Below, in pieces: positions 46,189-55,155 of a stretch of 64,000 bases of DNA; position 1 is the stretch's first letter; each line of letters starts with the position of its first letter. Location: the NCBI GenBank assembly GCA_946480815.1, contig CAMLLB010000006.1:57998-121997 (forward strand), read 5' to 3'. The notes beneath the pieces were generated by a model that had not been told where the DNA came from, ran no database searches, and saw nothing but the letters and a program-made list of their open reading frames with translations. This DNA is from an uncultured Flavobacteriales bacterium. GTDB taxonomy: Bacteria; Bacteroidota; Bacteroidia; Flavobacteriales; Crocinitomicaceae. The position numbers and the translations under genes are program-made.

Positions 46189-46196
46189 TATTTTTG
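46189..46196 (+). promoter_or_regulatory. Possible -7 element for the coiled-coil gene
   Basis: TATTTTTG in a very AT-rich gap, 37 bases before the ATG at 46234. No clear -33 element, so support is partial. Confidence 0.4.
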
Positions 46197-46233
46197 ATTT
46201 AGCTAAAACTTCTCCTTTTATTACTCAATCACT

Positions 46234-46953
46234 ATGAACATATTTGACACTTCAAAATCACTAATCGAAAATGTCTATTTACTTAGCGGTCCAATATTAG
46301 CAATCTTCGGCTTTTCTGTAATTCGCCAAATTAAACTAGCAAAAGATCAACTAAAAACTGCAAAAGATCAACTTCTTGAAAACCAAAAACAATTGGTTAT
46401 AATTTCTAGTAGGGATGCAATTAAAACCGCAGCTGAACAAGTCAAATTTTATATGGATACAATAGTAAAATACGCAAATGAAGCATCCGATAAAATCAAA
46501 GAAATAGGAATCACAAGGATTGAGATTCAAACGACTAGATTTATTAAGCAAGATATCCTGAATGATCAAAGAACTGAAGAAATCATATCTTATATGGAGA
46601 AGTCAGACAAAATGTTATTGTTTGATCTTAACTTAATGAATTCCTTGGAGACATTTTCAACCTATTTTACTCAGAAAGTAGCAGATGAAACAGTCGCATT
46701 TCAATCTGTTGGAAGATCATTCTGCCATACAGTAGAGAAGATAAGTTTCAGACTCTCTTCAGTTAGAGACAATGAAACTGATTATTTCAAAAATACTGTT
46801 AGTTTATATAATCTTTGGAAAACTAGATTAACCAATCAAGATTTAGAAATTCAAAAGGAAACTCTGCAAAAAGAATTAGAACAAAAACTTCAAGAAATCG
46901 AAGCCAAGAAAACAAATACTTCTATAATAAAACCGCTTGGAACTGATAACTGA
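46234..46953 (+). CDS. Membrane-anchored coiled-coil protein of unknown function
   Basis: A 239-residue protein with one N-terminal membrane helix (about residues 14-30, VYLLSGPILAIFGFSVI). A coiled coil with a tandem AKDQLKTAKDQL repeat follows. The middle helical domain (about 60-190) contains SVGRSFCHTVEKISFRL, and the C-terminal end is a Glu/Gln-rich coil. I do not recognise the family; the outline resembles single-helix sensor or scaffold proteins found in mobile cassettes. Base composition is AT-rich like the AlbA_2 gene. A -7-like element just upstream suggests its own promoter. It converges with the Ycf48-like gene. Confidence 0.7.
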   Translation: MNIFDTSKSLIENVYLLSGPILAIFGFSVIRQIKLAKDQLKTAKDQLLENQKQLVIISSRDAIKTAAEQVKFYMDTIVKYANEASDKIKEIGITRIEIQTTRFIKQDILNDQRTEEIISYMEKSDKMLLFDLNLMNSLETFSTYFTQKVADETVAFQSVGRSFCHTVEKISFRLSSVRDNETDYFKNTVSLYNLWKTRLTNQDLEIQKETLQKELEQKLQEIEAKKTNTSIIKPLGTDN

Positions 46954-46975
46954 TTCCGATTAATAAAATTTCGAT

Positions 46976-48166
46976 TTATTCCTTCACTAGTTTTTTAATA
47001 ACAGTTCCCAATTTTAATTGAACAACAGCAATATAAATTCCTGCCGGACAGGTACTGAGATCAATCAAATCTTGATTTAGAATCAGTGTAACAGATGTTC
47101 CGTTTGCACTAAAAACTTCAATTAAAAATTCATCAGCAGGTTTCGATAAAAGGTAAAACTTGCCATTTCCCGGATTGGGACTTATCTGGATATCAGAATT
47201 GTCATTAAATTCCTCCATTTCGGCTGTATTGCTTGCAAAACGTAAAATGGTTCCATTCAATCCGCAGGTATACCCGATTCCGTTCCCCGGAAAACAAGCT
47301 GCCAATTGACGCGAAGAAGCAGAGGCAATCGGCGACCAGGAAGCTCCCTGACCGGTTGTTTTCAAAATAATACTGGTGTTTCCGGTATAATTTCCGCCAA
47401 CTGCAAATCCAATGGAATTATCCGGGTAGAAACCCAATCCGTTTAACACCGTACTTGAGAAATCGTCTGAAGTCCAAATGGATCCGGCATTGGTTGTGCG
47501 TAAGATAATCGCTTCATTGGAAGCGGTAATTCCTCCGGTTACAATCCCTGTGTTTCCGTCCGTAAAATAAATATCTGTCAATGAATGCGTGTTTGTCCCG
47601 CTGTTCAGAAAGTTCCAGGCCTGACCGCCATTCACTGTTTTCAGGATTGTTCCGCCATCTCCTACTGCATAACCGATGAACTCGGAAACAAAAAACACCT
47701 TATTCAGTTTAAATGAACTCCCGGTGTTAATGGTCGTCCAGGCATTCCCGGAATTGGTAGAGATCAAAACGATCCCATTTGTACCTGTAGCATAAACGTT
47801 CAGGCCATTGACGAAAATTCCGGTCAAATCATTGCTTGTACCCGAATTAACCGGTGACCAGCTTCCGCCGCTATTTGTCGTTTTGATAACAGTCCCGCCT
47901 TTACCAACAGCGATATAGGTTGATCCACTCAGGAACGCAATACCGGTCAGATCATATGTTGTTCCGGAAGTGGAAGCTGTCCAGGTCAATCCTGCATCAG
48001 TCGTTTTCCGGATCACTCCTGAATTTCCCACGACCATTCCGACAGAAGGACTTGAAAAATCGAGCCCGTTCAACTGGGAAGATACGCCGCTGTTTTGAGG
48101 TGAAAATGTTTGTGCAATGGATGATAATCCAACAAAAGAGATGACGAAGGTCAAAAATAATTTCAT
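46976..48166 (-). CDS. Secreted Ycf48-like beta-propeller protein with T9SS type A sorting domain
   Basis: A 396-residue protein. The signal peptide (MKLFLTFVISFVGLSSIAQ) is followed by repeated propeller blades of the Ycf48/BNR form: GMVVGNSGVIRKTTDAGLTW, then IAVGKGGTVIKTTNSGGSW and AVGDGGTILKTVNGGQAW. The C terminus is a type A sorting domain (IQISPNPGNGKFYLL, LIDLSTCPAGIYIAVV). It is probably exported by the type IX system and displayed or released. The ATG at 48166 gives a clean signal peptide; the longer frame adds ten residues. It lies 97 bases after mtnB on the same strand. Confidence 0.9.
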   Translation of the reverse strand: MKLFLTFVISFVGLSSIAQTFSPQNSGVSSQLNGLDFSSPSVGMVVGNSGVIRKTTDAGLTWTASTSGTTYDLTGIAFLSGSTYIAVGKGGTVIKTTNSGGSWSPVNSGTSNDLTGIFVNGLNVYATGTNGIVLISTNSGNAWTTINTGSSFKLNKVFFVSEFIGYAVGDGGTILKTVNGGQAWNFLNSGTNTHSLTDIYFTDGNTGIVTGGITASNEAIILRTTNAGSIWTSDDFSSTVLNGLGFYPDNSIGFAVGGNYTGNTSIILKTTGQGASWSPIASASSRQLAACFPGNGIGYTCGLNGTILRFASNTAEMEEFNDNSDIQISPNPGNGKFYLLSKPADEFLIEVFSANGTSVTLILNQDLIDLSTCPAGIYIAVVQLKLGTVIKKLVKE

Positions 48167-48263
48167 GATAGTTATTGTTTTGGTCAATGTGTTCATTCAA
48201 AATTGATATCAGGGATATCAATTATCAACGAAGATAAATTGCGAATGGTTGGCTGCTCTTATG

Positions 48264-48866
48264 CTAGTTGGAAAATTTCCAGTCGACTTCAAATAAATAT
48301 TCAGCAGTTTCCAGGTGACGCTTGGCTTCAAACAGGTTTCTTCCCCAGGCATAGGTCCCATGCTGGCGCATAATAAAAGCCGGAACAGTCAATCGTTTTT
48401 TTTCCTGTTCCAGGATTTCAGCAAAAGCAGGCATGTCCTGTGTATTGTCAAAAACAGGAACGTGAACAGTCGTTTCGTGCGTTTTTATTCCTTCAAAACC
48501 TTTCAATACTTCGTAACCACTCAGTTCAATTGATTGTTGATTCTTCATGGATTGCAGAACAGAATAAACCGAATGACTGTGAACGATACACATAGTTTCA
48601 GGGAATAACCGGTACAATTTGCAATGGATCAATGTTTCTGCAGACGGACGAATTCCTTCATAAGCAGGAAGTGCTTTCCCCTGCATATCCACTTCCATAA
48701 AATCTGTTGCAGAAAATCCCGATTTATCAATTCCAGATCTGGAAACAATAATCACATCCGGATTTTCAGCCAATCGGAAAGAATAGTTGGTAGAGGTCGC
48801 CGGTGACCATCCTTTTTGATGATAGGCACGAATAACATCTGCCAGTTCTTTTTTTAGTTGTTCCAT
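48264..48866 (-). CDS. mtnB: Methylthioribulose-1-phosphate dehydratase
   Basis: A 200-residue class II aldolase-fold enzyme acting between MtnA and MtnC in methionine salvage. It has GWSPATSTNYSFRL at the start, the zinc-binding IVHSHSVYSVLQS (two His) and RQHGTYAWG (third His). The other mtn genes are at 40342-42813 on the same strand, separated by the OmpA/AlbA_2/Fic region. It begins one base after the stop of the hydroxylase gene, so it belongs to that transcript. Confidence 0.94.
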   Translation of the reverse strand: MEQLKKELADVIRAYHQKGWSPATSTNYSFRLAENPDVIIVSRSGIDKSGFSATDFMEVDMQGKALPAYEGIRPSAETLIHCKLYRLFPETMCIVHSHSVYSVLQSMKNQQSIELSGYEVLKGFEGIKTHETTVHVPVFDNTQDMPAFAEILEQEKKRLTVPAFIMRQHGTYAWGRNLFEAKRHLETAEYLFEVDWKFSN

Positions 48867-48867
48867 C

Positions 48868-49761
48868 CTAATCTTTTTGTACTTGTTTGAACTGATTTCG
48901 CAATTGCTTCGATGTCATGGTACTTCCATCGTGACTCCATCCCGGTGGTTTGGTAAGATAAAGCCATTTATTTTTCAATCCTTTTGCTTTGCACACGTCC
49001 TTGTAAATCGATACCCATTCGTGGAAGATCACATTCGCCGGATTATTGTCTACCTTCTTTTCATACAAACCAAACTCAATCGGAAGATCGTCGATTTCGG
49101 CCTGGAAAGTACCGAATAATTTATCCCATACAATCAGGATCATTCCCATATTCTTATCCAGGTATTCCACGTTAGAAGCATGGTGCACACGGTGGTGCGA
49201 TGGAGTTACCAAAAAGTATTCTAAAACACCCATTTTTTTAACCGCTTTTGTATGCACTAAAATCCCATAGGTTTGGGTGATCGAGTACATAATGAATATG
49301 TCAAAAGGCTCGAACCCTAAAAACACCAATGGAATAAACCAAATAAAGCGATAAACCGGTTGAAAAACAGACGAACGGAAGCCTGTTGTCAAATTGTACT
49401 TATCTGAAGAATGATGTGTTACATGAATGGCCCAAAAGAAACGGACAACGTGATCAACGCGGTGGATCCAATAAAAAATAAAATCTTCAGCGAAGAACAG
49501 CAGGGCCCAGTAATACCATGAATGTGTATCCCAATTTACGACCCGGTGATCAAAGAAAAACAAGAGAACAAACAAGGTAATTCCACGCATCAATACATCG
49601 ATTCCCATATTCGCGATCATCAGGTACAGGTTTTGGATCGTATCGCCAACAGTATATAATTTCCGGTTGTGCCAATTACTTAGAATAATTTCACCAAGGA
49701 TCAGGAACACATAGATTGGTGTACTGATAAAAATGATGAGTTTTTCTACGTAATCAACCAT
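48868..49761 (-). CDS. Sterol desaturase/fatty acid hydroxylase family membrane protein
   Basis: A 297-residue di-iron membrane enzyme with four to five hydrophobic segments. The histidine boxes are complete: HRVDH, HVTHH and HHRVHHAS. These enzymes hydroxylate or desaturate lipids; in Bacteroidota they may act on fatty acids, ornithine lipids or carotenoids. The substrate is not readable. The last 60 residues, PPGWSHDGSTMTSKQLR and on, are soluble. It lies between pyrF (12-base gap) and mtnB (1-base gap) in a tight operon. Confidence 0.9.
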   Translation of the reverse strand: MVDYVEKLIIFISTPIYVFLILGEIILSNWHNRKLYTVGDTIQNLYLMIANMGIDVLMRGITLFVLLFFFDHRVVNWDTHSWYYWALLFFAEDFIFYWIHRVDHVVRFFWAIHVTHHSSDKYNLTTGFRSSVFQPVYRFIWFIPLVFLGFEPFDIFIMYSITQTYGILVHTKAVKKMGVLEYFLVTPSHHRVHHASNVEYLDKNMGMILIVWDKLFGTFQAEIDDLPIEFGLYEKKVDNNPANVIFHEWVSIYKDVCKAKGLKNKWLYLTKPPGWSHDGSTMTSKQLRNQFKQVQKD

Positions 49762-49773
49762 GGAAATTTCGTT

Positions 49774-50592
49774 TTAGAAATTCTTCGTCTTCAAAATTTG
49801 AGCCATTTCTGCCTGTAGTTTCTGAGCTTCTTTTCGTGCTTCAGATGCAAAATTATCGGTATTCGAGGCATAAATAATGGATCTGGATGCATTCACCAGC
49901 AAACCACAATCGGCATTCCAGCCGTATTTAGCCACATCTTCCAGACTTCCTCCCTGGGCTCCCACTCCGGGAACCAGGAAAAAGTGGTTCGGGACTAATT
50001 TCCGTACTTCCGCAATTCCTTCGGCACGTGTTGCTCCAACAACATACATCAGGTTATTTTCAGAACCCCATTTGGAACTTTTCTTCAATACTTTTTTATA
50101 CAATTCTTCACCGGAAGCATCCGTTGTAAATTGAAAATCCAAAGCACCTTTATTCGAAGTAAGTGCCAATAAGATCACCCATTTTCCTTCAAATTCCTGG
50201 AATGGAGTAACAGAATCCTCACCCATGTAAGGAGCCACAGTTACCGCATCACAATTCAAATAGTCAAAGAAAGTCTTTGCATAATAAGTAGATGTATTCC
50301 CGATATCTCCACGCTTTGCATCAGCAATGGTCATGCAATGGGAAGGAATATAATCAATCGTCTTTTTCAGGGATTCCCAACCTTTCGGACCCAACGCTTC
50401 GTAAAATGCAATATTGGGTTTATACGCCACACACAAATCGTTCGTAGCATCAATAATTGCCTTGTTAAATTCGAAAACAGGATCTTCTGTCTGCAACAAA
50501 TGAGCAGGAATTTTGTCCAGATCGGTATCCAGACCAACACATAAAAACGACCGCTTTTCGCGAATTTGCTGAATCAATTCCTGTCTTGTCAT
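49774..50592 (-). CDS. pyrF: Orotidine 5'-phosphate decarboxylase (type 2)
   Basis: A 272-residue enzyme that makes UMP from OMP. The catalytic [12 protein letters not shown] motif (Lys-Asp network) is intact, and [14 protein letters not shown] at the start plus the length put it in the longer type 2 group. The frame opens with a GTG at 50595 directly followed by the ATG at 50592, which I take as the start. It leads a three-gene operon with the hydroxylase and mtnB. Confidence 0.95.
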   Translation of the reverse strand: MTRQELIQQIREKRSFLCVGLDTDLDKIPAHLLQTEDPVFEFNKAIIDATNDLCVAYKPNIAFYEALGPKGWESLKKTIDYIPSHCMTIADAKRGDIGNTSTYYAKTFFDYLNCDAVTVAPYMGEDSVTPFQEFEGKWVILLALTSNKGALDFQFTTDASGEELYKKVLKKSSKWGSENNLMYVVGATRAEGIAEVRKLVPNHFFLVPGVGAQGGSLEDVAKYGWNADCGLLVNASRSIIYASNTDNFASEARKEAQKLQAEMAQILKTKNF

Positions 50593-50646
50593 CACGTTGT
50601 TTTAAGCCCGCAAAGATAAGCAAATAGAACTAAAAACAAATTCAGA

Positions 50647-51426
50647 CTACTGACCTACTACAATTGTCCGTGAATCAAAAGTCCGAGCGGAGAAATATCC
50701 CACACATCCGCCACTCAGATTGGAGATCGGATTGGCTGGGGTTGCACTGCTGGAAGAATTCACTCCCAACTGATTGAAATACGTATGGATCGGCTTGTCG
50801 ATGCAGAATAAATCCACCCGAACAGTATCTCCAATTTCCAAATCAGAAACAAACAAGGGTTCTACACTCAGGTTTCCATCCGTGAACTGATCATTCTGGA
50901 TATAAACACTTTTATCTCTTTCCCCGTTTACATACACATGGAACTGGTAATAATTGGCTATTCCCTGCTGGTCATAATGCGAAGGAACTAATGAAATGAG
51001 TGTGTCTCCACCAAAAGGATAAAACTCCACATACAAATCATCTAAAGGTTGGTAAAAAGGCAAAGTGCTGCTTCCTGAATACGAATTCCCTTCCACAACT
51101 GCCGTTAAAGTATATGTTCGTCCTTCCACACCCGGATAATTCGTCAGTTCATACCATCCGTTCCCGACAGAAGTAAAAGTTCCCGCATTTCCCAGGTTAT
51201 CGATCACGGTTATTGAAGCGTTGTCAACTACCGGTGGAGCCGTGCTTTCGTCAAAATTCTGAGTTTTGGTAATGCGGATACGCTGAACGGTATCGCCACG
51301 TAAAATAAATCCTTCGATAACCACTTTCTGTTCGGTATCATTCAGATCCACATTGATGACTTTTTCACAACTTGAAAATACAAGGATAAAAGTAAAAGAA
51401 ACCAGGGCTGTAATTATATATTTCAT
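50647..51426 (-). CDS. DUF4249 lipoprotein partner of the TonB receptor
   Basis: A 259-residue protein with a lipoprotein signal (FTFILVFSSC, Cys20), then EKVINVDLNDTEQKVVIEG, the usual DUF4249 opening, and Ig-like beta segments (VDNASITVIDNLGN, YTLTAVVEGNSYSGSSTL). DUF4249 proteins nearly always accompany TonB-dependent receptors in Bacteroidota and probably sit on the outer surface or periplasmic face of the outer membrane. The receptor gene ends 41 bases upstream. The nutrient is unknown. Start chosen at ATG 51426 because the lipobox then falls at the right distance. Confidence 0.88.
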   Translation of the reverse strand: MKYIITALVSFTFILVFSSCEKVINVDLNDTEQKVVIEGFILRGDTVQRIRITKTQNFDESTAPPVVDNASITVIDNLGNAGTFTSVGNGWYELTNYPGVEGRTYTLTAVVEGNSYSGSSTLPFYQPLDDLYVEFYPFGGDTLISLVPSHYDQQGIANYYQFHVYVNGERDKSVYIQNDQFTDGNLSVEPLFVSDLEIGDTVRVDLFCIDKPIHTYFNQLGVNSSSSATPANPISNLSGGCVGYFSARTFDSRTIVVGQ

Positions 51427-51467
51427 CTTTGTTGCATTTAATTTGTTCAATCCACGGAGGCGGACTC

Positions 51468-53789
51468 TTACTTGAATTTAAAATTGTATGTAATTGCAGG
51501 AACTATTTTAAACAGGGTTGTTTGAACTGCTTCTGTTTTGGACGGATCATCCTTATTTTCCCTGAACGTTATCGAATAGGCATTTTCACGCGCATAGGCA
51601 TTGTAGATGGAAAGGTTCCAGCTACTTTCAAACTTCTTCGTATTTTTACGAAGCCAGGTTATTCCCAGGTCCAAACGATGGTAGTTCGGCATACGGTAAC
51701 CATTTCGCTGGGTATAAATAAAATACGTCTGCCCATCAACCTGATATTTTCCAGAAGGGAAAGTCACTGCATTCCCGGTATAGAAAACGAATAAAGCAGA
51801 AACTGACCATTTCGGTGTGATCTCATAGATCCCGACAACAGACAAATCATGTGTTCTGTCTTGTTTTGCCAGGTACCACTTTCCGTCATTGATCCCGTCA
51901 ATTTTACGTTCTGTTCGGGAAAGGGTGTAGCCGACCCAACCGGTAAACTTCCCGGTTTTCTTCTTCAGCATGATTTCCAAACCGTACGCACGACCAATTC
52001 CTGAAAGCAATTCTCCTTCCAAACGCTCATTTGCCTGCTCATTTGCACCGTTCTTATAATCCAATTGATTCTGCATCCATTTGTAATACAATTCGGTACT
52101 CAATTCCAGTTTATTATCGAAAAAGTTCTTGAACCAACCTAAAGCTACCTGGTCCGAAATTTCGGGCTTGATATTCAAACTGGAAGAAAGCCATACATCT
52201 GTTGGTGAACCGGAAGTAGAATTGGAAACCTGGTGAATATTTTGGGTATTTCGGGCATAGGCCGCTTTAATGGATTGTCCTTTCAGGTATTGCCAACTAA
52301 AAGAAAGTCTGGGTTCTACAAAGAAATAAGACTTCAATAGCTTATTCTTCGACCAGGTATTGGCTGTAGCAACTGTTCCATCCGGATTGTAAGTGTACAT
52401 TTCATCACCGCTTGCCAATGCCATGAGATTCGAACCACGCAAACCGTAACTCATAGTGAAGTTTTCAGTAATGGTGTAATCATTCGTAATATATATTGCA
52501 TTCTCAATGGAATTGGTCGGTTTTAAACGCTTCGCATTGATCCCTGAACTTTCATTTGCATCGATTTGCCCGGGAGTAATTCCGTGATTGATCACATTTA
52601 GCCCGATCTTTACCTTGTTGCGGTTATTCGGAAACCATTGAAATTCCTGTTTGAGATTGAAATCCTGGATTTGAGAGGTAATATCGAATTTTACATCACC
52701 ACCCGAAATGGAAATTTTATAATCGTATTTGCTATAGATGAATGATGTATTGGAAAACCACTTTTCATCAATGATATGGTTCCAACGCAATGTTCCCGTA
52801 GCATTTCCCCAGTTAATTCCAAAAACATCTCCTAGTCCCAGTTTATCCCTTCCAAAGTAGCCGGACAAAAACAACCGGTCTTTCTTCCCTATCCGGTAAT
52901 TCACTTTTGCGTTCAAATCGTAAAAAAACAATTTATTGTCCTTGAATTTATCCGACAATTTCAGGAACAGATCTGCGTACGTTCTTCTTCCGGAAATCAA
53001 AAAGGATGCTTTATCCTTTACAATCGGGCCTTCTATGATTAATTTGGAAGAAATCAACCCGATACCGCCACCCACATTGTAGCGTTTCTGGTTTCCATCG
53101 TTCATTTTAATATCCAGAACAGACGAAAGTCGTCCGCCGTAATTCGAAGGTTGATTCCCCTTATACAGCATTGCATCTTTGATCGCATCCGAATTGAAAG
53201 TAGAGAAAAAACCCAGTAAATGGCTTGCATTGTAAACCGGTGCTTCATCCAATAAAATAAGGTTTTGGTCCGCACCACCACCACGCACATAAAACCCGGA
53301 ACTTCCTTCACCTGCATTCTTCACTCCCGGTAGTAATTGCATCGTTTTAATCAAATCCTTTTCACCAAAGATTACCGGGATTTTTGAGATTTCTTTCGGA
53401 TCAATCTTTTCTACTCCCATCAAAGGGTCCCGTACATTTCCGTCCGGTCTTTCCGAAGAAATAACCACTTCTTCCAGTTCCTTTTCGTCTTGCTCTGTTT
53501 TTAACTGAAAATCGATTGATTGCGATATGGAAAGGTCTAATTCCTTTTCCATTAAAAGATACCCGACAGCTGAAATTTGAATGGTATATTTTCCAACCGG
53601 CAGGGTCAGGGAATAAAATCCGTATTCGTTTGTTACAGCGCCTAGTTTTTGGTCTTTTACCCGGACTATAGCTCCTATAATTTCTTCTCCTTTTGATTGA
53701 TCTTTAACCGTTCCGCTTAATGTTGCATTCTCCTGACCGAATGAGAGAGCAGTGATTAGAACAAATAAAATGGGTAATCCTGATTTCAT
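51468..53789 (-). CDS. TonB-dependent receptor with carboxypeptidase-like N-terminal domain
   Basis: A 773-residue outer-membrane receptor. The signal peptide (MKSGLPILFVLITALSFGQ) is followed by a carboxypeptidase-regulatory-like domain (TLSGTVKDQSKGEEIIGAIV), the plug (QLLPGVKNAGEGSSGFYVRG, LLDEAPVYNASHLLGFFSTF) and a 22-strand barrel ending in a hydrophobic FKFK strand. It imports a substrate driven by TonB/ExbBD. With DUF4249 it forms a transport pair distinct from SusCD (no SusD-like gene here). A terminator-like hairpin of prfA lies upstream. Confidence 0.93.
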   Translation of the reverse strand: MKSGLPILFVLITALSFGQENATLSGTVKDQSKGEEIIGAIVRVKDQKLGAVTNEYGFYSLTLPVGKYTIQISAVGYLLMEKELDLSISQSIDFQLKTEQDEKELEEVVISSERPDGNVRDPLMGVEKIDPKEISKIPVIFGEKDLIKTMQLLPGVKNAGEGSSGFYVRGGGADQNLILLDEAPVYNASHLLGFFSTFNSDAIKDAMLYKGNQPSNYGGRLSSVLDIKMNDGNQKRYNVGGGIGLISSKLIIEGPIVKDKASFLISGRRTYADLFLKLSDKFKDNKLFFYDLNAKVNYRIGKKDRLFLSGYFGRDKLGLGDVFGINWGNATGTLRWNHIIDEKWFSNTSFIYSKYDYKISISGGDVKFDITSQIQDFNLKQEFQWFPNNRNKVKIGLNVINHGITPGQIDANESSGINAKRLKPTNSIENAIYITNDYTITENFTMSYGLRGSNLMALASGDEMYTYNPDGTVATANTWSKNKLLKSYFFVEPRLSFSWQYLKGQSIKAAYARNTQNIHQVSNSTSGSPTDVWLSSSLNIKPEISDQVALGWFKNFFDNKLELSTELYYKWMQNQLDYKNGANEQANERLEGELLSGIGRAYGLEIMLKKKTGKFTGWVGYTLSRTERKIDGINDGKWYLAKQDRTHDLSVVGIYEITPKWSVSALFVFYTGNAVTFPSGKYQVDGQTYFIYTQRNGYRMPNYHRLDLGITWLRKNTKKFESSWNLSIYNAYARENAYSITFRENKDDPSKTEAVQTTLFKIVPAITYNFKFK

Positions 53790-53882
53790 ATTGTTTTGTT
53801 GTGGTGTAAAATTCGCATTTATCTTTTCAAAAAGGTTAAAAAAAATGGCGAATGGTTGTCATTATTCGGTTAATGGTGTATT

Positions 53883-53924
53883 AAAAAACAAAAAAGGTGA
53901 TTTCGACTACGCTCAACCACCTTT
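53883..53924 (-). terminator. prfA terminator with TTCGACTACGCTCA loop
   Basis: On the minus strand AAAGGTG / CACCTTT (seven pairs) encloses an 18-base loop and is followed by a T-rich tail broken by one G. The loop word on the plus strand is TTCGACTACGCTCA, one base different from that at 37479-37492. Confidence 0.75.
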
Positions 53925-53947
53925 CAATTATCAATTTTTCATTGAAA

Positions 53948-55027
53948 TCAATTCAATTCGCCTTTCATTTTTTCCGCATTTTCTGCCATTTTCAGTGCAT
54001 CAATCATTTCCTGAATGTCTCCATTCATAAAGGCTCCGAGGTTGTACATCGTTTTGTTGATGCGATGATCTGTAATTCGTCCCTGGGGATAATTGTATGT
54101 TCTGATCTTTGCAGATCGATCTCCGGTCGATACCAAAGTCTTTCGTTGAGCCGCACGTTCCTGGTGAACACGGTCCAATTCCGCCTGATATAAACGGGAA
54201 CGCAATACAGATATTGCCTTCTCCAGGTTTTTATGTTGTGAACGCCCATCCTGACATTCCACCACTAAACCTGTAGGAATGTGTGTCAAACGAATAGCAG
54301 ATTCCGTTTTGTTAATGTGCTGACCTCCCGCTCCGGATGCTCTGAAGGTGTCTTTACGGACATCATTCATATCCAGTTCGAAATCGACTTCTTCCGCTTC
54401 AGGCAGGACCGCCACAGTAATTGCAGAAGTATGGACACGACCTTGTGATTCCGTTTCGGGAACACGTTGTACACGGTGTACACCCGATTCAAACTTCAAC
54501 ATCCCGTAGATTCCTGCTCCTTCAATACTCATAGAGATTTCTTTGTATCCTTTCCCTGAAGCTTCGGAGGAGTTCGCAATTTCGTAGTTCCAGCCCATTT
54601 CCTTAAAGTACATGGTGTACATTCTGAAAACATCTTCCACAAAAATACATGCTTCATCACCACCTGTTCCGGCACGCAATTCGAGAATGGCGTTTTTATC
54701 GTCTTCCGGATCCTTCGGGATCAATAATATTTTGATCTCTTCTTCCAGTTCCGGTTTCTTTTGCTCCAGGTCGTTGATCTCCATCTTCGCCATTTCACGC
54801 ATTTCAGGATCTGTTTCCACCTCCAGCATTTCTTTTGAACTCTTTAAATTGTCCAAAATATTCTTGTAGGATTTATAGGCATTGTCGACCTCTTCTAAAT
54901 CCCTGTATTCTTTATTCAACTTCACATAGCGATCCATATCCGAAATAATGTCCGGATCGGTAATCATTTTACCAACCTCTACAAATCGGAAATGAATTGC
55001 TTCCAGTTTACTTAATAAATCTTGCAT
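53948..55027 (-). CDS. prfA: Peptide chain release factor 1
   Basis: A 359-residue release factor for UAA and UAG. The anticodon-like tripeptide region is RVPETESQGRVHTSA (PxT motif) and the peptidyl-tRNA hydrolysis motif is SGAGGQHINKTESAI (GGQ). Length is normal. It is followed by its terminator and preceded by purM after 128 bases. Confidence 0.97.
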   Translation of the reverse strand: MQDLLSKLEAIHFRFVEVGKMITDPDIISDMDRYVKLNKEYRDLEEVDNAYKSYKNILDNLKSSKEMLEVETDPEMREMAKMEINDLEQKKPELEEEIKILLIPKDPEDDKNAILELRAGTGGDEACIFVEDVFRMYTMYFKEMGWNYEIANSSEASGKGYKEISMSIEGAGIYGMLKFESGVHRVQRVPETESQGRVHTSAITVAVLPEAEEVDFELDMNDVRKDTFRASGAGGQHINKTESAIRLTHIPTGLVVECQDGRSQHKNLEKAISVLRSRLYQAELDRVHQERAAQRKTLVSTGDRSAKIRTYNYPQGRITDHRINKTMYNLGAFMNGDIQEMIDALKMAENAEKMKGELN

Positions 55028-55155
55028 ATGATCTTTGTAATCTTTAATTCCTTTATCACCTCGCCCAAAACAAAGCGGCTGTCTTTGCGCGCCTTAGCGA
55101 TAAAACAAATTCTATTCTGATTTTAACCGCAAAGAACGCAAAGAGGATTTTTCTG

